64,000 nucleotides of DNA from contig OZ024869.1 of assembly GCA_964017185.1 (NCBI GenBank), forward strand, positions 67,550,315-67,614,314. The letters run 5' to 3'. Position 1 is the first letter of the stretch, and each line of letters starts with the position of its first letter. The position numbers were made by a program, and so were the translations under genes. The notes beneath the pieces are model-generated. The model saw only the letters and a program-made list of their open reading frames with translations. It searched no databases and was not told the DNA's origin. The DNA is from Rugalucina vietnamica (Eukaryota > Mollusca > Bivalvia > Lucinida > Lucinidae). This document shows positions 55,034 through 64,000 of the stretch, piece after piece.

Positions 55034-58000
55034 GTGAGTGTGAAATCTTTTGAATACATTTTGCAGTTTATGTGCATGAACGCACTCGAATGTTTGGGGA
55101 TGGGAGTCCTAGTTATGTAATAGGAAGTCAGGCCTCGCAGCCTCAAAACATAATAACATGCCTTTATCATTTACATGATTTCGCCATGTGAGTTGCAAAA
55201 ACTATATATGCGAAGCAAAATAGACGACCTATAAATGGATTGAGTTAAATTTGAAATCCGAACCTAAAGCCATTGCGTAAGAGAGGACAATAAAAAATTA
55301 CAAAATTATCAACACACAAGAAGAGCTAGATGATGTGGTCTTTCACCGGCGAGCACAACACGCAGACAGACGGAATAAACTTCAAAACAAAAATAAATCA
55401 AAGCAAACCCGTCTTCTAATGACCAGTTAAGAAATTACTGGAGGATAAATGTTTAACTGCGCCCCAATCAGGCTGCTATGCTTTACACCTAGAACGCCTA
55501 GAACGTTTTTCGATTTAGTTCTATTAGAAACTTTCTAACAAGTATTTTTCACATTACTTGTTCTTGTACATGTGCTACTTTGTAAACGGTTCAATAGATT
55601 CAGCTCATAATTTTCCCTTATCGATTTCAGGTGCCTTCCTTGTCCCCTACGCAATCATGTTGCTAATCTGTGGGTTCCCTATATTCTTCTTCGAGTTATC
55701 ACTGGGACAGTTTGCATCGGAGGGGCCCGTGACAGTATGGAAAGTTAACCCCTTGTTCTACGGTAAGTAGATATACCTTTCAGACATGTAAAATAAACAA
55801 AATACCATTCAGCATGACAACCAACTAAACTTTATAGTAGCTTGATTTAATTTTCAACGTATCAGATTTTCAGAAAGGCATTTTACAACGTAAATGTATA
55901 GCCAGATCAGTAGACAAGTCGGAACCACAGTATTATTTGACTATCGATGCCGCACATGGAGATCTTCGAGAAATAATTTATAGTAAACACTCTTGATAAA
56001 TCAGTTTTGTTTTCTTCCAGGGGGTGGGTTGGGGAGGGGGAGGAATTTTAACAGTTAAGTTAAAAATGCGAGTTTGTGAAGATAAATGCAAATCATTTTT
56101 ATCAGGAGTCCAGCAAAACTAAATAATGGTCAGGTCTACAAACTTTTCCATTCTTCATTTCTAAGTTTTGTTTTTCAACCCATCGGCATCGGGGTGTGGT
56201 ATCTAATAGTGTCATGGTGTGAATTAGTCTTGATCATCTAGCCGTTCTATAGGATATGAGCGTCTTGAAACATTCCATTCAAAAAAATTTAACCGCTAGG
56301 CGGCGCTTTTAAGCTTGGCTTTCAACAATGGCGGCGCCCATGAAATTTTATTTCTTTCGTCTTTCGAGGCGAATTTGTGGCGTTTATTACATGTTCAGTA
56401 GAAAATAAACCTGCAGTTAATTAAAATGGAACAAATTTGAACGTTTAGTGGTGATGTAAATGATGTGTTTTGCTTAGCAGAATCGGACAGAGGCTTGTTG
56501 ATCAAGTCTAGGTGTGAATATACTACAACGTAATCATCACGTATTCCATCTATATATTACATGTCTGTATCATTTACTAAATAATTTATTTTTTACTGAT
56601 TTCCGCAGCAAGTTTGTTTCACTTATGTTTCATTCCACAGGCATCGGGTGGGGTATGGTGTCCATCAGTGCCATGGTGTGTATATACTACAACGTGATCA
56701 TCATGTATTCCATCTACTACATGTTTGTTTCCTTTGTCAACCTTGACGGGGAAGTTCCCTGGATTGATTGTGATAATCCATGGAATACCAAACAATGCAG
56801 GCAGGAAGCGTACCCGTCATTTGGTGAAATGAAAAATGACACCGAGAAGATATACGAATTAAGCAGTAAGTTGATTTTATTACATTTGCTTCGTGTTTGT
56901 TTCATTTGTGAAACTGGTCAGGTACATTTACATGTGTACGTAATATATGCGTTGGAATATTGCCTAATCGGTGCAAGCAGGGTCCGTATCGGCCGTTTCG
57001 CGAATTGACAAATGACACCGCAAAGATATATAAACTTGGTATTTGGATTTTGTCACCAATTACTAGCTTTGTTCATTTTCAGTCTTCTTTTCGGATGAAG
57101 ATTTATCATGCATTTTATTCTTATTAATTATTGCTTAATTCTGACTGTCATTACAGGGATGCGAAACGATTCTTGTGTTGTCGAGAAGTTACCGAGCATA
57201 CTCGCCAACAATACCCTTCCCGCTACAGCCACCATATATGACCTCGGATTTAAAGTTTACAACGAAAGCTTACTTGACTGTGATTGGAAACTCACCTTGC
57301 CTAGCGAAGAGTACTGGTCGTATGTATGGATTTATGATCATTTTTTTTTTTGTGAAATATTTTTTTTTTGTTCGCGCCTCATTGGACACTTTATGAGCAT
57401 CCGTAAGCCTGGCATCAATCTTGCATGGCATCTGCAAACAGTAGCCCCAGATGTGACCCCACAAAACTTTTAGCCATTTAGTCTATTTCATCGAAACACA
57501 AAATAAATACAACCACAAAAACTAAACCCTGAAAGAAAAGGACTCGTTCAAATGATAATGGTGTGAGCTCGCTTGTCCCAATCTTAAAATGCACATTTCA
57601 GTTGTACCAACACTTAATTCCGCATTACGGCCATGTCTGTGATGTATTTGCATGGATTACAAAGCTTTGGTAATTTCAACCCCGGCGTGCCAAAATTGCC
57701 CACCCTTTTCTTCCAACATTTTTATTTAAAATTACAGACGTTTTGTGTTGCGTTTCCATGAGTCAGACGGTATCAGCGATATTGGAGGTGTCAGCTTGAA
57801 GAACGTGCTTTGTTTACTGCTTGCATGGATACTGGTCTTCTTCTGTCTCATGAAAGGCATCAAATCGTCAGGAAAAGTACGTTATTTCTTGTTCAGTCAC
57901 TCATGATGTTTCTTTCCGTACGTATAATATAGCTATAGCACAAAACATGTCTACGATACAATGAAAGACTGCTTCATGAGAAGGTTGGAGCTAAGTACCG

Positions 58001-58372
58001 GTGTCGTGAGGAAAGTCACATTTGGCATAACCTGAGTAACTCTAAAGAAAAGTGTTACCAAATTGTTGATTCTAGGTGAGCTCCATACGTAGCGCTTTTC
58101 AAATCTAAAAACAAATGTCCACGGAGTTATGTCTGTAACCAAGAATGTAGTAACAGCGCTTTGGGCTTTATAGAAATATTTTAACTGAAATATTTGTCTC
58201 ACATTCTAGGTAGTATACTTCACTGCTACATTTCCGTATGTCCTGCTGATTGTTCTGCTGGTCCGAGGAGTGACCCTACCAGGATATTACAAAGGGATAG
58301 AGTTCTACATCTTTCCTAAATGGGAACAACTAAAGGACGTTGCGGTAACTATCATTACAAAAAAGTAAAAAC

Positions 58373-58426
<54 letters not shown>

Positions 58427-61400
58427 TAATAATAATAAAAAAAAAAAAAAAAAAAAAAAATCAACTAAAAATTTTCAACTTTTAAAATTAGCAGCCTCTG
58501 AAAAAATCTATATATTGCAAGAGCATGTTTTGTAATGATGATATCGTGATGTGTTTGAAATATTCTAGGAGTGATATTTTTTGCGGATCAAATAAATATT
58601 TTTCGGATATTCTAATGGCATTTTTTGTTTCAAAAAGCATTGTTTTTAAACCAAATGACAGCTACTGGAACATTGTCTCAATGTACAATCGTATTATCAA
58701 ATCGCTTTTAACAGTCCTTTTTTCCTTTATTTTAATTGTTAGATAAGTGAAAACATGTAGGCCCATGTTGTTTGTCTTAACCTTTTTTTTTAAAAGACTC
58801 CTATGATGTTATTGGTTTAAAGGTATGGAAAGACGCTGCTACACAGATATTTTACTCCCTGGGTCCAGCTTTCGGCAGCTTGATAACCATGTCAAGTTAC
58901 AACAAGTTCAAAAACAACTGTTTCAGGTACTTACGATTGTTTGTGTTTTGTCTAAACGGATGTTCACAACTTTTATACAAGTCTGATGGTCCTATTATCG
59001 GGCTCATAAGCTTATAAACAGGTTGCGATTAAACATATAGTTTTATTAGGGGATTGACTACTGTTTAATCGTCGTTTTTAAGACCACGTCGACTTCATAA
59101 TGTTGTTGTTTATTTTCATTTTTAGTTGAAGCACCCATAAATAGATGTATAAGCATTAGCTATATTCTTGGGTGCTGTCTAAGTGTTTTTAATGTCAAGA
59201 CGTACCATAGAAATACATGTACAGGCGACGTCTCGATATGATTCAAAGTTCAGCAGTAAAGCAAACGAAATGTCAATTGCATACTTAACAAGGAGTGTTG
59301 ACTATATGGCCTGTATATGCCTATACTTTGGCGGCCCAGAACACTGTTATTAAGCTCCAGATGCTGAGCCTGTAAACTGAGGACAATAGTTCCATGTCTT
59401 ATGAAGAGATATGTGTTAAGATATTTACAAATTCTGTCATCATTTGGTAGAAATTTCGGTTTCCATGGGGTTTGGGGGCAAAATTTCATGACTACAAGAA
59501 GGTAGAAATTTTGTTTTTTTCTTGCATGGTGGCGATTGTTGTTACTAATGTTTGTATTTTAGAGCATTCAGTCGACAGAAACATGCACGAATCATGTAAA
59601 AATGCACAGAAAATGTTTAAATATTTGCAGTATGAAATATTGTTAGGAAAACTTTTAGGAGGTACCTGTATAGCATATCTGCTAGTGAATATTAGATTAC
59701 CATATATACTCTGTAAATAAAAGTTGCAAAAAGTGCCGTTTCCCATCTGGAATCAGTAAAAACTCATTAAGAAGTTAAAACTCTATGTGGCTTAAGAAGC
59801 ATGTTATTGCAACATTAATTTGTTTTACATTCATCATGTACAATTGAATTATTGTGGCCAAATATGTATGATAAATTCTACCTAGTTGGTCATGGGCAGT
59901 GTAGCGTAACAGACATTTACACCAGCTACAATAACACGGCTACCTATCTCCATAATTCAACAATAAAATTAATTTTCAAAAGGTCAAGTATCAAATGCAC
60001 CAAAAATAGATTAATTGGACTGCACACACCATATGCTAGCCAAACCCATTAATAAAGTATTGAGCAAAAACCATGAACTAGTTAAAAGTAAAATCAGATC
60101 TGAAAACCTGCCCTCACAGTATGGAAATAATAAAACCGAGATGCAAATGCTATAGATTAGAGGCCGTGCAAAAACAAGGGAATATTTGTACAGTGTGTCT
60201 ACAAACTTTTGTAACACAAAATGATTGGGGCAATTAACGCTCGTTGCACAAATGATGAAAGTTGATTCTGCAGCATCCGGTTTCAAGTTAAAGGCATTTC
60301 CAATAGTGCATATTATGACCATGTTATACTATTTCATTTTCCATTTCTTATAATATGTTAGCTTTGCCTGAATGAGTAGCTGTAACTGTTTGTAATATTT
60401 GGGCTCTGGTTTTTGGGCTCTACAGTATCGTTCCCCCCAAAGAACCAACACGCCACTTTCATATATTGTGTAATACATGGCAACACATATGCATGCAAAA
60501 GCTTTTGTTGGTTCTCGGGGGGGAACAATACGCTATAAAACTTTTTCCTAATTACTATATATTTCATACAAAAAATGATTGTTCTAGCCAAACATCCAGA
60601 TCCTGTGGCACGAAACATGGAAAACAAATTCTGTTATCCAGTAGTGCATTATTCAGGGAAGTTAACATGTGCATAAGAAGACAGATGGCCAGCTTTTTGT
60701 TTTTCCAAAAACCATAGGCATTTTTGAATAGAAATGGTCAATGCTTCTTTGCATGTTTGATAGTTTTACACATAAAAGAGGCCCCCAAGGGGGGAGTCTT
60801 TGCTCCCTGCTCCCTGAAAAAAAGACCTTTCTCCCCAGCTCCCTAAAATGTATTTCCTCAGCTCCCTGCTCCCTAAAACCCCAAAAAGTTATGCTTTCTC
60901 CCAAAATCCCTGAAAATAAATGACCCTTCTCCCCAAATCCCTGAAAATAAATAGCCCTTCTCCCTGAATCCCCAAAACCCCTGGGAGGGTCTCATAAAAA
61001 TAAAATATAATTATTAGATCCTTTGGAAGCAGTAAAAACATTTGAAGAGGGGTGGACCATATTGTACAATTTCGGGTAATGAACCTTCATCAGTGACCCT
61101 TTACAAAACTGGCAGCGAAAGCCAGACATTCATTATTGCTGCAATTTCAAGAATTTTCACCAGTATAGTCTAAATCAAAGACTTATATTCCCAAAGGGAC
61201 CAAATATTCAAAATTCTGTTAAGATGATGATTCTTAACATACAATATATATGAAATACTCCAAATATCTTCACTGATCTCAAAGGATCAAAATAGGGCCT
61301 CATAAAAAACCTGGATACATGTAACCATGCTAGTAACGGAATCGATCCAGATATTCAACTATGCTGATAAATCGGGGTTGGGTCCAAGTTTATTTGCATA

Positions 61401-63523
61401 GGCACTGACAGGTAAAAAAAATCATTTTTCAGAGACTCTGTGATAGTAGCGTTCATCAACTGTAGCACGAGCGTGTTCGGGGGTTTCGCAATATTCTCGC
61501 TGCTGGGTTTTATGGCACACACAACAAATCAACCAGTTGAATCAGTGGTGGATAGCGGTAAGATTCCTTGAGTACCCTGTCTATTTGTTTTCATTACACT
61601 TGAAAAAGGCCATCAGGCTGAAACGTTATGTAAATAAACAGTAAATCCATGTTTGAAGTTATTCTCTGTAATTTATCCAATATTCTTTCTCTTCTTATTC
61701 TACCACAATTATTCTGTATAAGACCTGCCTTGCGTTTATAGCGTACCAAGAGGGTATTTCGTGACTTCCGGTTTCATCCCTTTGGGCTTTCTTATTATTT
61801 TTTATCCTTCCTCTAGGTCTTGACACGCAGTTTACGGAATATACTTTTAGTTAGAATACTACTACATGTACTACTTGCTTTTTGCACCATGCTTGTTCTT
61901 GCAGGACCTGGTCTTGCGTTCATCGCCTATCCAGAAGGCATTGCACGACTTCCGGTGTCATCCCTATGGGCGTTCCTGTTCTTTTTCATGATCCTTACCC
62001 TGGGTCTGGACAGTCAGGTTAGTATGCATTACGAAAACTTGCCCATGCAATAAAATGAGATTTTTTGAGCTTTGAAAATTGAAAATTTTCAGCTAAAAAA
62101 ATTTGATATTTTGCTTATTTTTGCTCAAAACATAGATTGTGGGTACACGTTAGAACCGCCTCGCCGAGGCGGTTCTAACGAGTACTCACAATCTATGTTT
62201 TGGAGCAAAAATAAGAAAAATAGGTATACCCCTGCGTACACCAGTTTTGCTATATAAAACTGGGGTTCAAGGGGGTATACAATTCCTGATGTATAATTAT
62301 TTTTACTTACATTTGAAACTTGTGTTCAAAACGCAAAAATCTCGAAAGCTGTGTCGTATGCTATACGGGTTCTCATGATTGATTCTGTGATTATTGCTTT
62401 AATCTATATGTGTGAGCCTTTTGGGACCAGGAAATAGTGAAATAAAATGTCATTCTATCCAATAAAGCAATTGCAAGAGACGTACTTGTCTCTCCTACAT
62501 GCATATCTTACCCGTCATGTGCCTTTTTTAATTGAGCCGCGACGTGAGAAAACCGGTCTTCGGGGGTTCCGACCAGGTCTGACACAAACCGGCCTGTACA
62601 GTCACAGAAGCAGGTTAGAAGCTTGAAAATTCAGATTTAAGAAGAAGAGGAATTGTACTATCCGTATAGCGAAAACAAAGGCGCTGATCAGCTTCGCGGT
62701 TACCGCGAAGCTGATCTGCGCCTTTGTTTTCGCATAGGCAAAACTCCGGTTTTCTCACGATGCGGCTCAATTTATTTTGTCTATTTGCTCCTTGATATAT
62801 TTACTATATAACATCAGAATCTAATTAACATTTCAGTTCGCTATGATGGAAGCAGTGATTGGGGGTGCCACCGACGTGTGGCCACATATACTCAGACCAA
62901 AGAAGGCGCTGTTCACATTTGTTTGTTGTATGATTGGATTTGCTCTTGGAATTCCACAAGCTTGCTTCGTGAGTAGTATTAGCTTATGCATTAGAACCTT
63001 TCACAAGTTGAAAATGAAGCATTTGCTTCGTGAGTACTATCAGCTTATGCATTAGAACCTTTCACAAGTTGAAAATGAAGCATTTGCTTCGTGAGTACTA
63101 TTAGCTTATACATTAGAACCTTTCACAAGTTGAGAATGAAGCATTTGCTTCGTGAGTACTATAAGCTTATGTATTAGAACCTTTCACAAGTTGAAAACGA
63201 AGCATTTGTTACCTATTGGTATCAGTGGCCAGCGTGCCACATTCTTTTCAAAAGAACTAAGACGGTTCTAACAACTAAAACAATAGGTCTATGTTTTGAG
63301 CATAGAATAACCTTGCATACAACATTCTGAAAGCGTAACTAATAGCGTAGGTAGGAGCTGTGCGGCCGATATTCTCCATTTTCGCATCTCTTCTTGAGAC
63401 GTTATTCCTTTAATATTTTACAGGGCGGTATAACGGTTCTGACGCTATTCGACTGGTATAGTGCCTCATATGGTCTTCTATTAGTGGCATTCGCTGAATT
63501 GATAGCAGTCAATTGGGTGTATG
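54916..63523 (+). CDS. SLC6 family Na+/Cl- dependent transporter gene, partial, 11 exons (glycine-transporter-like)
   Basis: Plasma-membrane symporter of the neurotransmitter:sodium symporter family. Exons: 54916-55033, 55631-55762, 56641-56865, 57157-57319, 57738-57876, 58210-58344, 58823-58926, 61433-61557, 61905-62017, 62837-62968 and 63424-63523. All have AG/GT borders and consistent phases, giving about 495 residues without a break. TM1 reads [20 protein letters not shown]. Gly at the position of the monoamine-binding Asp argues for an amino-acid substrate, and [18 protein letters not shown] with YYNVII resembles glycine transporters. The EL2 loop has the conserved Cys pair ([10 protein letters not shown]) and four N-glycosylation sequons. 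The N-terminal exon and the last TM exons are outside or unrecognised. Confidence 0.92.
55631..55762 (+). CDS. SLC6 exon 2 (TM2)
   Basis: Encodes [20 protein letters not shown] then [20 protein letters not shown] and PLFYG. The acceptor is TTTCAG and the donor GTAAGT. GQFASxGPVxVWK is characteristic of the glycine/amino-acid branch. Confidence 0.95.
56175..56245 (+). pseudogene. Decayed copy of the start of SLC6 exon 3
   Basis: Has GCATCGGGGTGTGGTATCTA then ATAGTGTCATGGTGTG, against exon 3 GCATCGGGTGGGGTATGGTG and onward. The frame is broken. It lies 400 bp upstream of the intact exon. Confidence 0.75.
56512..56585 (+). pseudogene. Partial copy of the middle of SLC6 exon 3
   Basis: Has ATACTACAACGTAATCATCA then CGTATTCCATCTA and TACATGTCTGTATCATTTAC, matching exon 3 from [12 protein letters not shown] to FVSF. 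It stops at TAA after a slightly duplicated segment. Confidence 0.8.
56641..56865 (+). CDS. SLC6 exon 3 (TM3 and start of EL2)
   Basis: Encodes [20 protein letters not shown] then [13 protein letters not shown] and the EL2 loop [13 protein letters not shown], with sequon NDT. The acceptor is TCCACAG and the donor GTAAGT; 225 nt. The acceptor region is preceded by two degenerate copies of this same exon. Confidence 0.95.
56965..57036 (+). pseudogene. Decayed copy of the end of SLC6 exon 3
   Basis: Has GTCCGTATCGGCCGTTTCGC and ACAAATGACACCGCAAAGAT, against exon 3 CGTACCCGTCATTTGGTG and AAAAATGACACCGAGAAGAT. No usable frame. About 100 bp downstream of the intact exon. Confidence 0.7.
57157..57319 (+). 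CDS. SLC6 exon 4 (glycosylated EL2 loop)
   Basis: Encodes [20 protein letters not shown] then [20 protein letters not shown] and [14 protein letters not shown]. Sequons are NDS, NNT and NES. The donor TC|GTATGT is phase 2; reading on instead meets intron sequence with T-runs. The loop is long and poorly conserved, as usual for EL2, and the PSEEYW end anchors it. Confidence 0.9.
57738..57876 (+). CDS. SLC6 exon 5 (TM4)
   Basis: Encodes [20 protein letters not shown] then [20 protein letters not shown] and IKSSGK. The acceptor is ATTACAG and the donor [14 protein letters not shown] is a family hallmark at the start of the IL2 loop. Confidence 0.95.
58210..58344 (+). CDS. SLC6 exon 6 (TM5)
   Basis: Encodes [20 protein letters not shown] then [20 protein letters not shown] and LKDVA; 45 codons, phase 0-0. 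The acceptor is TTCTAG and the donor GTAACT. The following intron has an (AAT)n array and a family X remnant. Confidence 0.95.
58374..58460. repeat. (AAT)n and poly-A in SLC6 intron
   Basis: About 50 bp of AAT units followed by an A run, directly joined to the family X remnant. Confidence 0.9.
58456..58536 (+). mobile_element. MITE family X, right-end remnant
   Basis: Has CTAAAAATTTTCAACTTTTA and terminal TATTGCAAGAGCATGTTTTG then TAATGA. The left half and hairpin are absent, replaced by the AAT/poly-A array. Confidence 0.7.
58823..58926 (+). CDS. SLC6 exon 7 (TM6)
   Basis: Encodes [20 protein letters not shown] then [14 protein letters not shown]. It holds the unwound TM6 with FYSLGP-FG contacting Na+, Cl- and substrate. 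The acceptor is TAAAG and the donor GTACTT; 104 nt, ending in phase 2. Confidence 0.95.
60427..60532. repeat. Inverted repeat with C6/G7 runs
   Basis: TATCGTTCCCCCCAAAGAAC then CAACA is mirrored by TGTTGGTTCTCGGGGGGGAA then CAATA. Arms are about 25 bp and the loop about 55 bp. Possibly a small foldback element. Confidence 0.7.
60780..60990. repeat. CTCCCTGAAAA low-complexity element
   Basis: Repeated CTCCCTGCTCCCTGAAAA and CTCCCCAAATCCCTGAAAAT words between GGCCCCCAAGGGGGGAGTCT and GGGAGGGTCTCATAAAA ends. The ends are loosely inverted, as in a short-motif MITE. Confidence 0.65.
60985..61210 (-). repeat. Dispersed repeat family R2, copy
   Basis: Has CCTTTGGAAGCAGTAAAAAC, GACCATATTGTACAATTTCG, TCAGTGACCCTTTA and AGTCTAAATCAAAGACTTAT. 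Confidence 0.75.
61433..61557 (+). CDS. SLC6 exon 8 (TM7)
   Basis: Encodes [20 protein letters not shown] then [20 protein letters not shown] and DSG. The acceptor is TTTCAG and the donor GTAAGA. NC-TS-FGGF-IFS-LGFMA is the classic TM7 signature. Confidence 0.95.
61722..61830 (+). pseudogene. Decayed copy of SLC6 exon 9
   Basis: Has GACCTGCCTTGCGTTTATAG, GACTTCCGGTTTCATCCCTT and GGTCTTGACACGCAG, aligned from end to end with exon 9 (61905..62017). Frame-breaking indels are present. It lies 75 bp before the intact exon. Confidence 0.85.
61905..62017 (+). CDS. SLC6 exon 9 (TM8)
   Basis: Encodes [20 protein letters not shown] then [18 protein letters not shown]. The acceptor is TTGCAG and the donor GTTAGT; 113 nt, closing to phase 0. 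[11 protein letters not shown] and LTLGLDSQF are core family motifs that line the Na2 site. A family X MITE begins only 9 bp beyond the exon. Confidence 0.95.
62027..62285 (-). mobile_element. MITE family X, well-preserved copy
   Basis: The left end is CATTACGAAAACTTGCCCAT. The hairpin TAGAACCGCCTCGCCGAGGC with its mirror is complete, and the far end is GGGGTTCAAGGGGGTATACA. Inserted right after the exon 9 splice donor. Confidence 0.9.
62532..62770 (+). mobile_element. MITE family Y, well-preserved copy
   Basis: Termini TTGAGCCGCGACGTGAGAAA and TTTCTCACGATGCGGCTCAA. The hairpin GGCGCTGATCAGCTTCGCGG mirrors across TTACCG. About 65 bp upstream of SLC6 exon 10. Confidence 0.92.
62837..62968 (+). 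CDS. SLC6 exon 10 (IL4 and TM9)
   Basis: Encodes [20 protein letters not shown] then [20 protein letters not shown] and QACF; 44 codons, phase 0-0. The acceptor is TTTCAG and the donor GTGAGT. The donor and its flanks are repeated downstream in a 61-bp minisatellite. Confidence 0.95.
62960..63213 (+). repeat. 61-bp minisatellite spanning the exon 10 donor
   Basis: GCTTCGTGAGTA recurs at 62964, 63025, 63086 and 63147, a period of 61 bp, with the shared segment TAGAACCTTTCACAAGTTGA. The first unit includes the last 9 bp of SLC6 exon 10. Confidence 0.92.
63424..63523 (+). CDS. SLC6 exon 11 of those seen (TM10 region)
   Basis: Encodes [20 protein letters not shown] then [14 protein letters not shown]. 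The acceptor is TTTACAG and the donor GTAAGT; 100 nt, ending in phase 1. DWYSAS-G and VNWVYG match the family before the DRF motif. The following exon was not found up to 64000. Confidence 0.93.
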
Positions 63524-64000
63524 GTAAGTCTGTACTTGTGCATATCATCTTCAAGTGGATAAGCTCGTCCACTCCTAGAATCAAAGACTTCTTCTCAAAG
63601 AGGTTTTAACTTAAGGTTTCCTCTTATTACATTATAAAATGAAAAGGTCTAGTTTTCATCTACTGTTTAATAATGGCATTCCCACAATAATTACTGAAGA
63701 TAGTTTGCTAACTGTTTAGCGATCAGCTGGAAACAAATCTAGTTTCTTTTCAAATATTCACAGCCATTGTTGTCCTATATACATGTATATATTGTTGTCC
63801 TATATACATGTATATAGTATCAGAATTAACCACAAGACTGAGATATTTGTCAATTGAGATAAAAAATAAGACGCTCAGTTATATCAAAAATAAATCGTCC
63901 CTAGATGAAGTCCTTTGTGTTGACTGGTGGTAGTGCTTTATGCAGTATCAATCCGTACGGCGTGTACCCACGTTTCAAATTAATATTGTAAATAGTCTAA
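63524..64000. other. SLC6 intron to window end
   Basis: Has a 25-bp tandem (TTGTTGTCCTATATACATGT at about 63768 and 63793) and no further exon recognised. Confidence 0.5.

Larger units (their letters stand above)
58927..61432. other. Long SLC6 intron
   Basis: Contains an inverted repeat with C/G runs (60427..60532), a CTCCCTG-rich low-complexity block (60780..60990) and a family R2 copy (60985..61210, minus). The rest shows no feature. Confidence 0.6.

Overview
This window is eukaryotic and most likely from a bivalve mollusc or closely related marine lophotrochozoan. It is AT-rich and intron-rich, its GT-AG exons encode animal solute carriers, and it is packed with palindromic MITEs, tRNA-derived SINEs, LINEs and a tandem-cored element ending in a GTGAGC motif, all of kinds common in bivalve genomes. 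The species assignment is inference. I saw no bacterial features, CRISPR array, rRNA, functional tRNA gene, retrovirus, LTR element or Polinton.

Two host genes bracket the window. On the minus strand, 1809..16000 holds eight consecutive exons of an SLC5 sodium/solute symporter (SGLT type). They join in frame with consistent phases over about 289 residues. The 5' end lies upstream of 16000 and was not found; the 3' end lies beyond position 1. On the plus strand, 54916..63523 holds eleven consecutive exons of an SLC6 sodium/chloride-dependent transporter. They join in frame over about 495 residues, from TM1 to roughly TM9-10. Gly at the monoamine-Asp position and other motifs suggest an amino-acid (glycine-like) carrier. 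Both genes carry decayed extra copies of their own exons in flanking introns.

Between and inside them is a mobile-element landscape. 11646..15780 is a nearly whole CR1/Jockey-type LINE inside an SLC5 intron, with a PHD-like finger, AP endonuclease and RT, two in-frame stops and a lost catalytic Asp. 23353..25108 is a 5'-truncated LINE whose 3' tail may lie at about 31060..31225. 25112..30465 is a 5.35-kb EnSpm/CACTA-like element with CACTA termini, a TAA target duplication and long subterminal arms made of ATTAAAATG-like motifs. 33080..34990 is a tandem array full of AGGTCA direct repeats. 40108..41335 is an element with GGGTCGTTTCGCCC arms and a 9-bp target duplication. 42021..44713 is a nested set of inverted-repeat elements written almost entirely in a degenerate 10-bp motif. 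44740..49000 is a segmentally duplicated block with a near-perfect 1.0-kb tandem pair. Two foldback MITE families (called X and Y here) recur about 9 and 12 times.

The most unusual theme is that several unrelated DNA elements have arms built by amplification of one short family-specific motif, about 10 bp (decamer and CATTAAAATG types) or about 14 bp (GTCGTTTCGCCC type). Such arms look like phased arrays of transposase-binding sites. The second theme is repeated local exon duplication and decay in both transporter genes.
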